A program made the translations under genes and the position numbers. A DNA stretch of 55,007 bases from Methylobacterium sp. E-005 (GTDB lineage: Bacteria; Pseudomonadota; Alphaproteobacteria; Rhizobiales; Beijerinckiaceae). The DNA is taken from positions 1-55,007 of the forward strand of contig NZ_JAKSYG010000065.1 of the NCBI RefSeq assembly GCF_022829725.1, read 5' to 3'. Each line of letters begins with the position of its first letter. Within the stretch, counting starts at the first letter, position 1. The notes beneath the pieces were generated by a model. It ran no database searches, had not been told where the DNA came from, and saw only the letters and a list, made by a program, of their open reading frames with translations. Shown here piece by piece: positions 18,845-27,191 of the stretch.

Positions 18845-19591
18845 TTACGGGTCCGCGCGCAGGGTTCGGTGGAACAGGTCCCGCATCGACACCCAGCCCC
18901 GCTCGGACGCGGCTGGGTCATAGACCAGAAAGTCAGGCATCATCCAACCGTGCGCGGCGGGATAAGTCTCGGTGGTGAACTGCACCCCGGCCTCGGTGAG
19001 GGCCGCTTCCAACCGCGCGGCCATCGCGGGCGGGTAGCTGCCGTCGTTCTCCGCGGCACCGATATAGACCTCCGCCTTCAGCTTCGGCGCGAACAGGTGC
19101 GGGCTCGTCGGTGCGTCGGTCGCGAGGTTGCCGCCGTGAAAGCTCGCGACCGCCGCGAACCGATCTGGGTAAGTCCCAGCCGAGGCCAGCGCCATGCCGC
19201 CGCCCATGCAGAAACCCACCGCACCGATCCCGCTTCCCGCAATGTCGCCGCGCGTGTCGAGGTAGGCGAGGAAGGCTCCCGTGTCCGCCGCGGCCTTGTC
19301 GTTCCCCGTCGTGGCCATCAGCGGGCCAAGAATGGCTCGGAAGTCACCCTTGAACACCTCCCTGGGCACGAACGGCCCGTAGGGACCGTAGCGGTAGAAG
19401 AGGTCCGGCAGCAGGACGGCAGTTCCGGCCGCAGCGAGTTGCTCGGCCATGTCGATCATCGCCGGCCGGATGCCACCAGCATCCATGTAGAGGATCACCG
19501 CGGGCCACGGGCCCGCACCGGCCGGTGTGACGACATGCGCCCGGCATTCCCCCTCGTGCGTCCGGATCGTGATGTGTTCGGTCGGCATCAT
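18845..19591 (-). CDS. Dienelactone hydrolase family protein
   Basis: The 248-residue alpha/beta hydrolase has the cysteine nucleophile of dienelactone hydrolases in GFCMGG (C128). Asp in ENDGSYPP and His in AAHGWMMPD complete the expected triad. The N-terminal PAVILYMDAGGIRPAM is the usual oxyanion-loop region. Members hydrolyse dienelactones or other small esters and lactones in the cytoplasm. It converges on the L,D-transpeptidase gene and has no aromatic-degradation genes nearby, so a general esterase or lactonase role is as likely as chloroaromatic breakdown. The start is one of two adjacent ATGs preceded by GGGAG. Confidence 0.88.
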   Translation of the reverse strand: MMPTEHITIRTHEGECRAHVVTPAGAGPWPAVILYMDAGGIRPAMIDMAEQLAAAGTAVLLPDLFYRYGPYGPFVPREVFKGDFRAILGPLMATTGNDKAAADTGAFLAYLDTRGDIAGSGIGAVGFCMGGGMALASAGTYPDRFAAVASFHGGNLATDAPTSPHLFAPKLKAEVYIGAAENDGSYPPAMAARLEAALTEAGVQFTTETYPAAHGWMMPDFLVYDPAASERGWVSMRDLFHRTLRADP

Positions 19592-19742
19592 ATGCTCCCG
19601 GGCCGGACATCCGTGATGTCCGCCGCGACGGCGTTACGTCCACGAGCGGCTCAACCGCAAATCACCCGAGGTCGCCGAACCCACGCGTTCTACGCCGCCC
19701 ACCGCCGGGCCTGGGCACCCCGGCCTCGGCCCGCAGGCGGCT

Positions 19743-19916
19743 TCAGAGCAGCGGGCGGTCGCGGTTCATCAACCACAGGGCGTGAACGGTCCCCGGAAGC
19801 CAGCCGAAGATCCAGAGCACGATGTTGAGCAGGAACTGCAGCCCGAAGCCGTTGGTGACGAGGACCGCGATCGGCGGGATGAAGATGGCGAGCAGGATGC
19901 GGATCAGGCTGGACAC
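19743..19916 (-). CDS. YqaE/Pmp3 family membrane peptide
   Basis: This 57-residue protein starts at GTG 19916, with GGAG five bases upstream. It has two transmembrane helices: LIRILLAIFIPPIAVLVTNG and QFLLNIVLWIFGWLPGTVHA. The IPPIAV and NxxLWxxGWLPGxxHA patterns define the YqaE/Pmp3 (proteolipid UPF0057) family, small inner-membrane proteins associated with salt, cold or membrane stress. It is too short for ordinary ORF cut-offs and is overlapped in another frame by a longer spurious ORF. Confidence 0.9.
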   Translation of the reverse strand: MSSLIRILLAIFIPPIAVLVTNGFGLQFLLNIVLWIFGWLPGTVHALWLMNRDRPLL

Positions 19917-20076
19917 GGACACTCCGGGGCTGAAATCCTGAGGGCGTCACGCTCAAACGAAGCGCGGCATTGTCCGTTCCCGGAGAGCCTCCGGGTAGGC
20001 GCCCTCCGATCCCGGCGCCGCCCGCGCCGAACGATGCACGCGGAGTACCGACCGGCAACCCTGCCGGCCGCCCGGA

Positions 20077-20343
20077 TCACAGGGCCTTGCCGGGCATGTC
20101 CTTGGCGCGCGCCGCCATCGCTTCCATCATCCAGAGCGCGTGACGTCGGCTCTCGATACCCGGTAAGGCGCGATAGGCACGGACGATACGGAGCAGCATC
20201 GCCACACTCTCGTACACGCCGCAACGCGGCGATCCGGCGTCCCGGCCCGGTCTTCGACGGGGCCTCAGGAAGGCATCGATATCAGTTCCGTTTGCCGCCG
20301 CGATTCTCTCCAGCAAACTTAAAGTCAATCCATTCGTGTACAA
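20077..20343 (-). CDS. Truncated XRE-like regulator fragment (88 aa)
   Basis: The start is TTG 20343 with AGGAG seven bases upstream. The first part, LTLSLLERIAAANGTDIDAF, resembles the last helix and wing of XRE/Cro-type regulators. The end (ESVAMLLRIVRAYRALPGIE and onward) resembles the C-terminal helices of rhizobial XRE proteins. The first helices of the HTH, including the recognition helix, are missing, and an in-frame stop lies just upstream. It is probably a 5'-truncated remnant, though the ribosome site leaves room for a translated small protein. It sits head-to-head with a decayed luxR gene across an AT-rich gap. Confidence 0.45.
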   Translation of the reverse strand: MYTNGLTLSLLERIAAANGTDIDAFLRPRRRPGRDAGSPRCGVYESVAMLLRIVRAYRALPGIESRRHALWMMEAMAARAKDMPGKAL

Positions 20344-20473
20344 GTAAATTCTCCTGCGAAGAATTCTTGCTTAACTTGAAGGAATTTTTCCGAAACTTTT
20401 CCGGTCGCTGAAGATTTGCATGAAGGCATCACTCTGGAGATCTCATCGACTCCATAACCCAAATGATGCGCCA
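20344..20473. other. AT-rich divergent gap between two decayed regulators
   Basis: This stretch, and the sequence on to about 20640, is conspicuously richer in A and T than the rest of the window (for example GGAATTTTTCCGAAACTTTT). No terminator, palindrome or RNA gene was recognised. Its composition fits acquired or relaxed-selection DNA. Confidence 0.5.
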
Positions 20474-21195
20474 ATGACGAGCATTAGTCAAATTACGCGC
20501 GATATCTTGGATGAAATCAGATCATTAAAATTCCCGACCGAGACACGGAGCAACCTATATTTTCACACAAGGACGTTCTGTGACGACGCATTTGTACTGA
20601 GAAATCTACCAAGATCGCCAAAACAGGTCCTTCGGGACAGCACTTCGATCTCAGGTTGGCCTCGCACGGGGATGCAGCGCTCTCAAGCCAAGGGCTTTAT
20701 TCACAGCGATCCGGTCCTGAGACGCCTGAAGAGCGTCATCGCTCGTGTCTTCCGGCATGGGGCGCCGGCGGGTCGGGCCGATGGCTGCATCGTGATGGAC
20801 GACGCGCGTGTCCGGATTGCGCCAGGGCGTCTGCGTCCCCGTCCATCGACACGACGGCAAAGAGGCCTGCCTCAGCTTTAGCGGATCGCGTCCGGAACGT
20901 TCCCCGGGCGAGCGCGCCGCCCGGCACATGATCGCGATCGACGCTGCGTCCAGCGCGAAGGCGATCACCTATCTCCGCGGGCGGATCAAGCCGGTCACGC
21001 GAAGCCACGTGACGATGGGCGCAGTGGAATGCCCGAACTGGTCGGCCGCCGGAAAGACGGCCGGGGACAGTTTGATTGTTCTGGCTCGACGAGGACGAAA
21101 GTTTCCGCGTTCAGACCGACCTCGGTCATGGCGGACGGCTGATCGAGACCAGCCGAGACGTCGAGACGCTGCCCCCCCGGTCGCGTCAAGCCTGC
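20474..21195 (+). pseudogene. LuxR-type quorum-sensing regulator, frameshifted
   Basis: Reading from ATG 20474, the autoinducer-binding domain is recognisable in frame to about 20806 (FVLRNLPRSPKQVL, then QAKGFIHSDPVLRRLKS and CIVMDDAR). The domain continues in a different frame from about 20808 (SGLRQGVCVPVHRHDGKEAC then LSFSGSRPERSPGERA), and the DNA-binding LuxR signature begins there as VECPNWSAAGKTAGD. After residue GD the recognition helix cannot be read in any frame, so at least one further lesion is present. No luxI-type synthase is nearby. The 5' third is AT-rich compared with the genome. The boundaries, especially the 3' end, are approximate. Confidence 0.7.
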
Positions 21196-21241
21196 GGCAG
21201 GCCTAGCCAAGCCGCAGGCCTGATCCGCGCCGCCTCCGGGC

Positions 21242-22834
21242 TCACGGCTTGCTGGCCGGCGGCGTGATGGCCGCAGGCACGTTCGCCGCCTGTTTCTCCG
21301 GGTTCTTCACCTGGCTGTAGGCGACATTGGCGAAGGTGCCGATCACCGCGGGCCAGCTCGGCTTGCCGTATTGCGGGTCGTCGCGGCCGACCTTGCAGAA
21401 GGCCGTCGTCAGGGCGTTGACCACATCGTCGTCGTTGGCCCCGGTCGAGGCGCCCTTGATCTGCGGGACCAGCCGGACCAGCGTCGGCACGAAATCCTGC
21501 TGCTTCAGGCCCTTGAGGGTGTCCTGCACGCCGAGCTGGTCGAAGGCGGCCTTCAGCTTGTCCTGCTCGATCTCGGCGCAGGGCGCCGTGCCGGCCAGCA
21601 TCGTCCGCGTGGCGGCGCGCGCCTCCGAGGCCTTCTCGCCGGTCACGACCGGAGCCTTGTTGCCCCAGGAATTGCGGATGTAGTCGGTGACGTTCTTCAC
21701 CTCGACATCGGTCATCTGCTGGCCGATCGCCACCATCGGGGCGAGGCCGCTCTGGGCCGCGAGCCCGCCATAGATCACCCGCAGCACCGTCTCGGGCCCG
21801 TCCGACATGACCGAAGTATTCCCCGCCAGGTTCGGCACCGCCCCCTCGATGCCCTTGCCGTCGGGCTGGTGGCAGGAGGAGCAGTAGGTCAGGTAGGTGG
21901 AGGCACCGGGGGCGTTGGCGGTGTCGAAGACCGCGAGGTCCTTCGGCTTGTAGGTCTGCTTGGCGGGGACCGTGCGCAGATAGGCGACCATCGCCTTCAG
22001 ATCCTCCTCCTTCACCTTGGAGAGGGATTCCATGATGGTCTGGCGCATCGGACCGGCGGCGACGCCCGGCCGGTCGCCCGGGGCGGTGCCGGTCTTGAGG
22101 TAGGTCACCACCTGCTCGTCGGTCCAGGCGCCGATGCCCTGGTGGCCGTCGGGGGTGATGTTGGGGGCGTACCAGCCGTCGATCACGCCGCCGCCGAACC
22201 GGCCCGCGAAGCTCGAATTGCCGACGAGCTTGTTCTCGTTGTGGCACATCGCGCAGTGGCCGAGCCCCTCCACGAGATAGGCGCCGCGGTTCACCTCGGC
22301 GCTGGCGTTCGGATCGGGCTTGAAGCGCTCCTCGGTGAAGAAGGCCGTCCGCCACGTCACCAGCGCCGTGCGGACGCTGAACGGGAACGGGATCTGGCTC
22401 TCCTGGCGCTTCTCGTTCACCGCCGGGACCGACTGGAGATAGGCCCAGATCGCCTTGGTGTCGTCGTCGGTGACCTTGGTGAACCAGCCGAACGGGAAGG
22501 CCGGATAGAGGTAGCCGACATTCTTGCTGTAGCCGTGGCGGAACGCCTTATCGAAGTCGTCGTAGCTCCAGTTGCCCAGCCCGGTCTCCTTGTCGGGGGT
22601 GAGGTTGGGCGTCATGATCACGCCGAAGGGCATGGCCAGCGCGTAGTTGCCGGCGAGATATTTTCCGCCGGGCGCCGTGTGGCAGGCCGCGCAATCCCCC
22701 ATCGTGACGAGGTACTTGCCGCGCTCGATCGGATCGGAGGACCCGTCCTGCGACCAGGCCGGGCTGGCCAAAACCATGGCCGCCAGAATCGGGGCGGAGG
22801 CCCATCCCGAGGGGAGGGCGTTCGTGCGCTTCAT
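21242..22834 (-). CDS. Tri-haem c-type cytochrome (alcohol/gluconate dehydrogenase subunit type)
   Basis: The 530-residue protein has a signal peptide (about 1-29, ending SPAWSQD) and three haem c sites: CAACH (48-52), CAMCH (194-198) and CSSCH (318-322), each in its own cytochrome c domain. It ends with an extra 130-residue tail. The arrangement matches the cytochrome subunit of membrane alcohol, sorbitol or gluconate dehydrogenases of acetic acid bacteria, which pass electrons to ubiquinone or a terminal oxidase. No dehydrogenase subunit lies beside it. It is co-directional with, and 22 bases beyond, the last small gene of the bchG-bchP run, so it may be read from the photosynthesis operon. 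The electron donor is unknown. Confidence 0.88.
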   Translation of the reverse strand: MKRTNALPSGWASAPILAAMVLASPAWSQDGSSDPIERGKYLVTMGDCAACHTAPGGKYLAGNYALAMPFGVIMTPNLTPDKETGLGNWSYDDFDKAFRHGYSKNVGYLYPAFPFGWFTKVTDDDTKAIWAYLQSVPAVNEKRQESQIPFPFSVRTALVTWRTAFFTEERFKPDPNASAEVNRGAYLVEGLGHCAMCHNENKLVGNSSFAGRFGGGVIDGWYAPNITPDGHQGIGAWTDEQVVTYLKTGTAPGDRPGVAAGPMRQTIMESLSKVKEEDLKAMVAYLRTVPAKQTYKPKDLAVFDTANAPGASTYLTYCSSCHQPDGKGIEGAVPNLAGNTSVMSDGPETVLRVIYGGLAAQSGLAPMVAIGQQMTDVEVKNVTDYIRNSWGNKAPVVTGEKASEARAATRTMLAGTAPCAEIEQDKLKAAFDQLGVQDTLKGLKQQDFVPTLVRLVPQIKGASTGANDDDVVNALTTAFCKVGRDDPQYGKPSWPAVIGTFANVAYSQVKNPEKQAANVPAAITPPASKP

Positions 22835-22856
22835 GGCATCCTCTCCCGGGCGGACT

Positions 22857-23216
22857 TTAGAGTTGTTTCAAGCGGGTGACGCGCGTGAACGCGGCCGTTT
22901 GCGACGTTGTTCCGGTTTGAGCGGGCGTGCGGCGTTGTGCCGTGGCCGCCCGGAACCGGAGGTTCAGATCGGCCAGATGGGCGACCAGTCCAGCGAGCAT
23001 CCACCCGGCGACCGCGATCCAGCTCGCCCCGACCAGGGCCGCCCGCAGGGCCAGCATCAGCGCGGCCCCGGAGGCGAGATTGGCCATCAGGGACGGCAGC
23101 GACAGCCCCCTCCGGCGGCCGATCCAGGCCAGGACGAGCGCCTCGACGGCGACGAGCAGCAGGATCGCGTCGATGATCCGGCCGGAGGCGAACCAGGACG
23201 CGAACCAGCCCTCCAT
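22857..23216 (-). CDS. Conserved small membrane protein next to tspO
   Basis: The 119-residue protein has an N-terminal MEGWFASWFASG, then three hydrophobic helices (about 14-32, 44-64, 66-84) and a polar C-terminal tail. Its ATG overlaps the tspO stop by one base, so it is co-translated with tspO at the end of the bchG operon. No family was recognised. Position and membrane character suggest an accessory to pigment or tetrapyrrole handling; this is inference from context only. Confidence 0.75.
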   Translation of the reverse strand: MEGWFASWFASGRIIDAILLLVAVEALVLAWIGRRRGLSLPSLMANLASGAALMLALRAALVGASWIAVAGWMLAGLVAHLADLNLRFRAATAQRRTPAQTGTTSQTAAFTRVTRLKQL

Positions 23217-23713
23217 CACGCCGGCTCTCCGAAGGGCGCGTTGAGGCGCACGATCCGCAGGTTCAGGCAGGCGGCGACGCTGACCCAGGCGAGGTAGGGC
23301 AGGTTCAGGAGCCCCGCCGTGGTCGAGACGCGGCCGGCGACCAGCACCAGCACGGCGATGGACAGCCACAGGGCGGCGACCTCGGCGAGGGCCCAGTCGG
23401 GCCGGCGGAACCGGAAGAACAGCACGCTCCACGCGATGTTGAGCAGCCCGTTGATCGCATAGGCGGCGAGCAGCACGCCCCGGGCGGCGGGATCGGGATC
23501 GGCATTCCAGACCATCACGGCGGCGATGGTGGTGAGCAGGAAAATGACGGTCCAGACCGGCCCGAAGGCCCAGTCCGGCGGCTTCCAGGCCGGGACGCGC
23601 AGGCGCCGGTACCACGCATCCGTCCGGGTCGCGAGACCGCCGGCCAACGCCACCAGCAGGGCCACGATGGCCGCCACCGCGGGCGGTCCCCAGCCGGCGC
23701 CGAGGAGCGTCAT
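23216..23713 (-). CDS. tspO: TspO/MBR family tryptophan-rich sensory protein
   Basis: The 165-residue protein has five transmembrane helices with the TspO signature: YRRLRVPAWKPPDWAFGPVW, the later INGLLNIAWSVLFF and LNLPYLAWVSVAACLNL. TspO binds tetrapyrroles and in Rhodobacter modulates photosynthesis-gene expression, apparently by influencing porphyrin intermediates. The ATG at 23713 overlaps the bchP stop in ATGA, giving tight coupling to bacteriochlorophyll tail reduction. Presence inside a bch operon supports a tetrapyrrole role here. Confidence 0.92.
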   Translation of the reverse strand: MTLLGAGWGPPAVAAIVALLVALAGGLATRTDAWYRRLRVPAWKPPDWAFGPVWTVIFLLTTIAAVMVWNADPDPAARGVLLAAYAINGLLNIAWSVLFFRFRRPDWALAEVAALWLSIAVLVLVAGRVSTTAGLLNLPYLAWVSVAACLNLRIVRLNAPFGEPA

Positions 23714-24936
23714 GGCGAGACCCAGCGGAACAGGTGGGCGAGGTCCTTGAAGAAGATCCGCGCGTGGGCGGCGGGCTTCGCCCGGACCAGCTCCTTGTTC
23801 ATGTAGCTGTCCCAGGTGAGCTGCTGCACATCCTTGTCCCGGCAGATCGAGACGAAGCGCTCGCGCAACCCGTCGCTGCGGTACCAGACCCACTGCATCA
23901 TCCCGAGGATCCAGAACACGCGCCCGTGGAGCTTCTTGAAGCTTTTGCGCGCACGCGCGAGGGCTTTGGCGTCGCCGGTCTTCAGGAAGACGGTGGCGGC
24001 CTCGGCGGAGAGGCGCCCGCCCAGCATCGCGTAGTAGATCCCCTCGCCGGAGGCGGGCGCGACGACGCCCGCGGCATCGCCCGCCAGCAGCACGTCGCGG
24101 CCATTGTCCCAGCGCTTCAGGGGCTTGAGCGGCAGGGGGGCGCCCTCGCGCCGGACGGTCTCGGCATGATCGAGCCCGGTCGCCGTGCGCAGGGCCCGGA
24201 TCGAGGAGCGCAGGGAAAAACCCTTCTTTGCGCTGCCGGTGCCGATGCTCAGCGTGTCCCCGTGCGGGAAGATCCAGCTGTAGAAATCCGGCGAATGGCG
24301 GCCCTGGTAGTAGACGTCGCAGCGCGTCGCCTCGACCGACTCGGCCCCGGGGGCGCCAGCCTGCGGCACCCGCAGGATCTCGTGATAGGCGAAGACCTGC
24401 CGCATCTTGGCGTGACCCGGCACCTCGGCCCGGCCGACCGGCGAGCAGGCGCCGTCGGCCCCGATGACGAGGCGCGCCCGGACGGCGTGGCGGGCGAGGG
24501 CCTCGCCCGCGCCGGTGCTGAAATGGACGCGGGCCGGTCCGTCATCCGGACGGGTGATCGTTTCGAAGGCGGCCTCGCGCAGCTCGGCCCCGGCCTGTTC
24601 CGCGCGGGTGCGCAGCCAGGGATCGAACCGCTCGCGGTCGACCATGCCGACGAAGCCCTCGCCCACCGGCATGTCGACGGCCTTGCCGCTCGGCGCCACC
24701 ATCCGGGCGGACCGGATCTTCGCGACGAGCAGCGAATCAGGGATGGCGAAATCGCGGATCAGCCGGGGCGGGATCGCGCCGCCGCAGGGCTTGATCCGGC
24801 CGGGCTTGTCGAGGAGCAGCACCGCGTGGCCGGCCCGGGCGAGGTCGGTCGCCGCCGTCGCGCCGGCGGGGCCGCCGCCGACCACGACGACGTCGTAGGT
24901 CCGCTCGTCGTTGTGCCCATCATCCAACCGGGCCAT
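23710..24936 (-). CDS. bchP: Geranylgeranyl diphosphate/bacteriochlorophyll reductase
   Basis: BchP reduces three double bonds of the geranylgeranyl tail of bacteriochlorophyll a to phytyl, using NADPH and FAD. The 408-residue protein has the dinucleotide fold at YDVVVVGGGPAGATAATDLA (about 14-33), followed by the BchP/ChlP blocks RIKPCGGAIPPRLI, VDRERFDPWLR and ADGACSPVGR, and DVLLAGDAAGVVAPASGEGI. ATG 24936 starts four bases after the BCD transporter stop; longer readings overlap that gene. It is the third gene of the bchG operon and its stop overlaps tspO. Confidence 0.95.
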   Translation of the reverse strand: MARLDDGHNDERTYDVVVVGGGPAGATAATDLARAGHAVLLLDKPGRIKPCGGAIPPRLIRDFAIPDSLLVAKIRSARMVAPSGKAVDMPVGEGFVGMVDRERFDPWLRTRAEQAGAELREAAFETITRPDDGPARVHFSTGAGEALARHAVRARLVIGADGACSPVGRAEVPGHAKMRQVFAYHEILRVPQAGAPGAESVEATRCDVYYQGRHSPDFYSWIFPHGDTLSIGTGSAKKGFSLRSSIRALRTATGLDHAETVRREGAPLPLKPLKRWDNGRDVLLAGDAAGVVAPASGEGIYYAMLGGRLSAEAATVFLKTGDAKALARARKSFKKLHGRVFWILGMMQWVWYRSDGLRERFVSICRDKDVQQLTWDSYMNKELVRAKPAAHARIFFKDLAHLFRWVSP

Positions 24937-24940
24937 GGCG

Positions 24941-26272
24941 TCACCTCGCGCTGAAGGCAGGATCGAGCGGCACCGATGCCGGTGCCGGAGCGGATTCGAG
25001 TCGCGCCGCCAGGGCGACCGCGACGAGGAACAGCACGCCTTCCGCGGCAAACACCGCCGCGTAGGCCTGGACCGGCTCGGCCGTCACGAGCCGCACCCCG
25101 TCCACCGCGACCGCCCCGAGGAAGCCGCCGGCCCCGAAGGCGATGCCCTGCGCGGCGCCCCAGACGCCCATGCGGGTGCCGCGCTCGCGGGCGTCGCCCC
25201 GACCGGCGAGCGCCATCATCGAGCCGATCGCCGCGACCGCGTAGGCGCCGTTGGCCAGCCCGAGGGCGAAGACCGTCGCACGCAGGGGAAAGTCCGACCC
25301 CGCTGCCGCGCCGCTCGCCAGGGTGAAGAGGGCCGCCGCCGAGCCGGCGCAGCCGATCCCGATCCACAGCCGCAGAGAGGCGAGGGGGGTGCCGCGGGCC
25401 GCGAGCGTCACCGCCGCCACCAGCAGCATGCCGGCCAGGACCCCGCCGTGCTGGAGCCCGGCGAGCTTGGTCGTGGCGCCCGGGCTCATCGCGAAGACGA
25501 GGCCGGCATAGGGCTCAAGGATCAGCTCCTGGGCGCTGTAGGCCAGCATCGAGACGAAGACGAAGATCGTGAAGGTCCGGGCCACCGGATCGGCCAGGAC
25601 ATGGCGCAGCACGGTGACGAACGGTCGCCGCGCCGCGGCGGGCTCGGGCGCGCGGGTCGGCAGGCGGCGCTCCACACCGGCGACCGCCAGGGCGGCGACG
25701 CAGAAGGCGATCAGCGAGACCGTGCCGGACACCGCGACGAGCCGCATCCCGGAGAACGGATCGAGGAAATGGCCGGCGAGCGGCGCCGTGACGGCGAAGC
25801 CGACGATCATCATCACCCAGACGACGGTGGCGGCCGCCCCCCGCCGGGCCGGGGCGACGCCGCCGGCCAGCAGAACGAGGAGCGAGGTCCCGGCGGCGCC
25901 GACGCCCATCCCGACACAGAGGAAGGACAGGGCGGCGAGCACCAGCCCGAGGGCGAGGTGCGTGCCGGCGAGCGCCGTGCCGCAGGCCGCCCCGAAGCCG
26001 CCGAGGCAGAGAGCCGCCATGCCACCGAGGATCCAGGCGGTGCGCCGGCCACTCCGGTCGGAGCCGTAGCCCCAGCGCGGGCGCAGCACCTGAACGGCGT
26101 AGTGCAGGGCGACCAGCAGGCCGGGCACGAAGGCGGGCAGGGCCAGCTCCACCACCATCACGCGGTTGAGGGTGGCGGTCATCAGCACGACGACGCTGCC
26201 GAGCGCCGTCTGGACGAGGCCGAGGCGGACGATCTGGGGCCAGGACAGGCCGCTTTCCGGATCGGACGCCAT
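24941..26272 (-). CDS. BCD-family MFS protein (Bch2/PucC-like light-harvesting assembly factor)
   Basis: The 443-residue protein has about twelve transmembrane helices and belongs to the bacteriochlorophyll-delivery branch of the MFS. Diagnostic blocks are TATLNRVMVVELALPAFVPG, SDRSGRRTAWILGG, QELILEPYAGLVF and GVWGAAQGIAFGAGG. Homologues lie between bchG and bchP in purple bacteria (ORF428/Bch2) and are thought to deliver pigment to light-harvesting or reaction-centre proteins. The ATG overlaps the bchG stop by one base. A paralogue, lhaA, is at 39050. Confidence 0.9.
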   Translation of the reverse strand: MASDPESGLSWPQIVRLGLVQTALGSVVVLMTATLNRVMVVELALPAFVPGLLVALHYAVQVLRPRWGYGSDRSGRRTAWILGGMAALCLGGFGAACGTALAGTHLALGLVLAALSFLCVGMGVGAAGTSLLVLLAGGVAPARRGAAATVVWVMMIVGFAVTAPLAGHFLDPFSGMRLVAVSGTVSLIAFCVAALAVAGVERRLPTRAPEPAAARRPFVTVLRHVLADPVARTFTIFVFVSMLAYSAQELILEPYAGLVFAMSPGATTKLAGLQHGGVLAGMLLVAAVTLAARGTPLASLRLWIGIGCAGSAAALFTLASGAAAGSDFPLRATVFALGLANGAYAVAAIGSMMALAGRGDARERGTRMGVWGAAQGIAFGAGGFLGAVAVDGVRLVTAEPVQAYAAVFAAEGVLFLVAVALAARLESAPAPASVPLDPAFSAR

Positions 26273-27156
26273 CACGCCCCTCCCACCAGCGGCCGCAGCG
26301 CGAAGGCGGCGACCAGCATGCCGAGGACGTAGAGGGTGGTGCCGGTACCGTTGTACCACGCGGCCCGCTCCCGCGGATTCTCCAGGAACCGGATCATCAG
26401 GGCGACCTGCCCGGCGAGCAGCGCCGCCACGATCCCGGCGTGCCAGTACCGCCCCCAGCCGGCGAGCAGGCCGATCACCGCCACCTGCGGCAGGGCCATC
26501 ACGAGGCAGGCGAAGCGCGCGGCGCGTTGCGACCCCATCTGCACCGGCAGGGACAGAAGCCCCATCCGCCGGTCCCCCTCCACCGACTTGAAGTCGTTGA
26601 GCGTCATGATGCCGTGGGCGCCAGCCGCGTACAGCAGGGCGACGGCGAGGACCCGCCGGTCGGGCAGGGCCGCAGCCATCACGGCGGCGCCGGTGAACCA
26701 GGGCAGCCCCTCGTAGCACAGCGCCACCGCGGCATTGCCCCACCAGCCGTTCCGCTTCAGCCGCACCGGCGGCGCCGAGTAGATCCAGGCCAGCACCAGC
26801 CCGAACAGGGCGGCCCCGAGGATCCAGGGTCCGAGCGCCGCGGCGACGGCCAGCGACAGCGCCGTCCAGGCGAAGGCAAGATAGAGGCCCCAGCGGCCGG
26901 GGATGCGCCCGGAGGGAATCGGCCGGTTCGGCTCGTTGATGGCGTCGACGTGCCGGTCGAACCAGTCGTTGGCGGCCTGGCTGGTGGCGCAGACCAGGGG
27001 TCCGGCCAGCAGCACCCCGGCGGCGATCACCGGCCACTGGCCGTGCGCCGGCTGACCCGACGAGATCACGCCGCAGGCGAACGCCCACATCGGCGCGAAC
27101 CACGTGATCGGCTTCAGCAGCTCGATGACTGCGCTCGGGGCGGGCGTGGCGGCCAT
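26272..27156 (-). CDS. bchG: Chlorophyll/bacteriochlorophyll synthase
   Basis: BchG is an integral-membrane UbiA-family prenyltransferase that esterifies bacteriochlorophyllide a with geranylgeranyl diphosphate. The 294-residue protein has about nine helices. The prenyl-diphosphate site is NDWFDRHVDAINEPNRPIPS, and the second Asp motif is LNDFKSVEGDRRMGLLSLPV. It heads the operon bchG - BCD transporter - bchP - tspO. The ATG has no Shine-Dalgarno: the 13 bases before it read TAGCCTCTCCCGC, and a putative promoter with a PpsR site lies directly upstream, so the mRNA may be leaderless. Confidence 0.95.
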   Translation of the reverse strand: MAATPAPSAVIELLKPITWFAPMWAFACGVISSGQPAHGQWPVIAAGVLLAGPLVCATSQAANDWFDRHVDAINEPNRPIPSGRIPGRWGLYLAFAWTALSLAVAAALGPWILGAALFGLVLAWIYSAPPVRLKRNGWWGNAAVALCYEGLPWFTGAAVMAAALPDRRVLAVALLYAAGAHGIMTLNDFKSVEGDRRMGLLSLPVQMGSQRAARFACLVMALPQVAVIGLLAGWGRYWHAGIVAALLAGQVALMIRFLENPRERAAWYNGTGTTLYVLGMLVAAFALRPLVGGA

Positions 27157-27163
27157 GCGGGAG

Positions 27164-27191
27164 AGGCTACCGGGCCCCGCCGGAGTGTCAA
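27164..27191 (-). promoter_or_regulatory. Putative bchG promoter
   Basis: On the minus strand TTGACA (27191-27186) is followed after 16 bases by TAGCCT (27169-27164), compatible with a sigma70-type promoter with a weak -10. Initiation would fall at or next to the bchG ATG (27156), leaving no room for a ribosome site. The -35 is inside the PpsR-type palindrome. Confidence 0.5.

Noticed and set aside
21076..21267. 63-aa plus-strand ORF (FWLDEDESFRV...)
   Set aside because: It lies in the wreck of the luxR pseudogene and runs into the cytochrome gene's end; no support as an independent gene.
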